Below are positions 63,109-64,000 of a stretch of 64,000 nt of DNA, piece by piece; position 1 is the stretch's first letter; the number at the start of each line of letters is the position of its first letter. The DNA comes from Adhaeribacter arboris. GTDB lineage: Bacteria; Bacteroidota; Bacteroidia; Cytophagales; Hymenobacteraceae. A model generated the notes under the pieces. That model ran no database searches. It was not told where the DNA came from and saw only the letters and a list, made by a program, of their open reading frames with translations. The translations under genes and the position numbers were made by a program. The stretch is taken from contig NZ_PYFT01000001.1 in NCBI RefSeq assembly GCF_003023845.1, positions 5,208,001-5,272,000 on the forward strand, given 5' to 3'.

Positions 63109-64000
63109 TTATTTTAAACTAGATTTCGGAAGTTTAATGGCTTTTAATAACTCGGAAACTACGCGGTCGGTATTTATTTCTTCCGCCTCGGCGTTAAAAT
63201 CGGTTACGATGCGGTGCCGCAGTACGGGGTAAGCTAAGGTTTGAATATCCGGGGCAGTAACCGAGAAACGATTATGCAGCAAGGCCCGGGCTTTAGCCGT
63301 TAAGATTAAAGCTTGTCCGGCCCTTGGACCAGCACCCCAGCGCACGTATTCTTTTACCATACTAACCGTGGTGGTAGCCGAGCGGGTATTCCGTACCAGC
63401 TGGTTCACGTAAGAAACTAAATCCGGACTAATGGTTACTTCCCGCACTAATTTTTGTAATTGCACTAAGTCGTGGCTGGTTAAAGCGGCTTTTACTTCTG
63501 GTTGGTGGGTGCCGGTTGTGTTGGCCAAAATACTTAATTCTTCTTGTTCGGTGGGGTACTGAATACGGATGTACAATAAAAACCGGTCGAGCTGAGCTTC
63601 TGGTAAGGGATACGTGCCGGCTTGTTCAATGGGGTTTTGAGTAGCTAAAATAAAAAAAGGGCGGGGCAGCACATAGGTTTTACCGGCGTAGGTTATCTCA
63701 AACTCCTGCATGGCTTCGAGTAAGGCGGCCTGGGTTTTAGGGGGAGTCCGGTTAATTTCATCGGCCAGAACAATATTGGCGAAAACGGGACCTTCGTTAA
63801 ATTTAAAAAAACGCTTACCGGTACTATGGTCTTCCTCCAGAATTTCGGTACCTAAAATATCGGTGGGCATTAAATCGGGCGTAAACTGAATGCGCCGAAA
63901 AACACAATCTGTGGCGTTAGCCAACGTACGAACTAATAAGGTTTTTGCCAGGCCCGGTACTCCTTCCAGCAAACCATGACCACCTGCTAATAAAGTAATG
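63109..64000 (-). CDS. MoxR-family AAA+ ATPase (N-terminus beyond window end)
   Basis: At least 297 residues; the frame stays open to base 64000, so the start lies outside. Walker A is LLEGVPGLAKT, Walker B IVLADEINRTPPKTQAALLEAM, sensor 1 FFILATQNPIEQAGTYPLPEAQLDRF, and the C-terminal lid includes VSMVKEYVRWGAGPRAGQAL. MoxR ATPases act as chaperones, working with vWA-type (DUF58/Bat) partners encoded in the same operon, which follow here. First visible gene of that operon. Confidence 0.93.
   Translation of the reverse strand, partial: ITLLAGGHGLLEGVPGLAKTLLVRTLANATDCVFRRIQFTPDLMPTDILGTEILEEDHSTGKRFFKFNEGPVFANIVLADEINRTPPKTQAALLEAMQEFEITYAGKTYVLPRPFFILATQNPIEQAGTYPLPEAQLDRFLLYIRIQYPTEQEELSILANTTGTHQPEVKAALTSHDLVQLQKLVREVTISPDLVSYVNQLVRNTRSATTTVSMVKEYVRWGAGPRAGQALILTAKARALLHNRFSVTAPDIQTLAYPVLRHRIVTDFNAEAEEINTDRVVSELLKAIKLPKSSLK

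Overview
The window looks like a chromosomal stretch from a Bacteroidota bacterium, most likely a Cytophagales/Hymenobacteraceae-type organism (the family is inferred, not proven). The signs are SusC/SusD-type outer-membrane pairs, type IX secretion (T9SS) sorting domains, a lipoprotein TamA variant (TamL), -7 promoter elements of the form TAnnTTTG, few Shine-Dalgarno sites, and a BatA/MoxR operon. No tRNA, rRNA, CRISPR array, prophage or transposase gene was recognised.

Layout. 1-0.7 kb: end of a sensor histidine kinase. 0.8-8.4 kb (minus): tamB followed by tamL, an outer-membrane assembly pair; tamB is broken by two one-base deletions in short G/C runs. 9.2-12.6 kb (minus): an LEA-2-like membrane protein, an isoprenylcysteine/phospholipid-methyltransferase-like protein coupled to a CmoA-like carboxy-SAM synthase (whose natural start is hidden by another one-base deletion), and a small secreted protein. 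12.8-24.6 kb: a small isolated protein gene, an amino-acid permease, CorA, a lipoprotein, a Tat-exported alpha/beta hydrolase, a large HEAT/cytochrome c protein, a polysaccharide deacetylase, a small membrane protein and a propeller protein.

25-56 kb is a phosphorus-acquisition region. It holds a T9SS-exported alkaline phosphatase, a TonB-dependent receptor with a beta-helix lipoprotein and a TIG/YWTD propeller lipoprotein, an alkaline-phosphatase-superfamily hydrolase, a short Na/Pi cotransporter, and a large Calx-beta/choice-of-anchor-I/TIG T9SS protein carrying a coding G8 tract. After these comes what I consider the most interesting part, 41.9-56.1 kb: a PhnZ-like HD-domain oxygenase, a PHP-family phosphatase, a FAD oxidoreductase of the phosphonate-associated (TIGR03364-like) type, a divergent XRE-cupin regulator, a PhnX-like C-P hydrolase, another alkaline-phosphatase-superfamily hydrolase, a SusD/SusC pair and an OPA (GlpT/UhpT)-family transporter. 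Read together, this is a candidate phosphonate utilisation locus built like a polysaccharide utilisation locus: SusCD at the outer membrane, a periplasmic/exported hydrolase, OPA-type uptake at the inner membrane, then FAD-dependent deamination and C-P bond hydrolysis in the cytoplasm. No PhnW transaminase, PhnY dioxygenase or phosphonate ABC transporter is visible in the window.

Three copies of a structured repeat with terminal inverted repeats (one after phnZ, two bracketing susD), plus other palindromic elements, are scattered through this region. 56.6-64 kb (minus): a MoxR-DUF58-BatA-type operon that runs off the window end.
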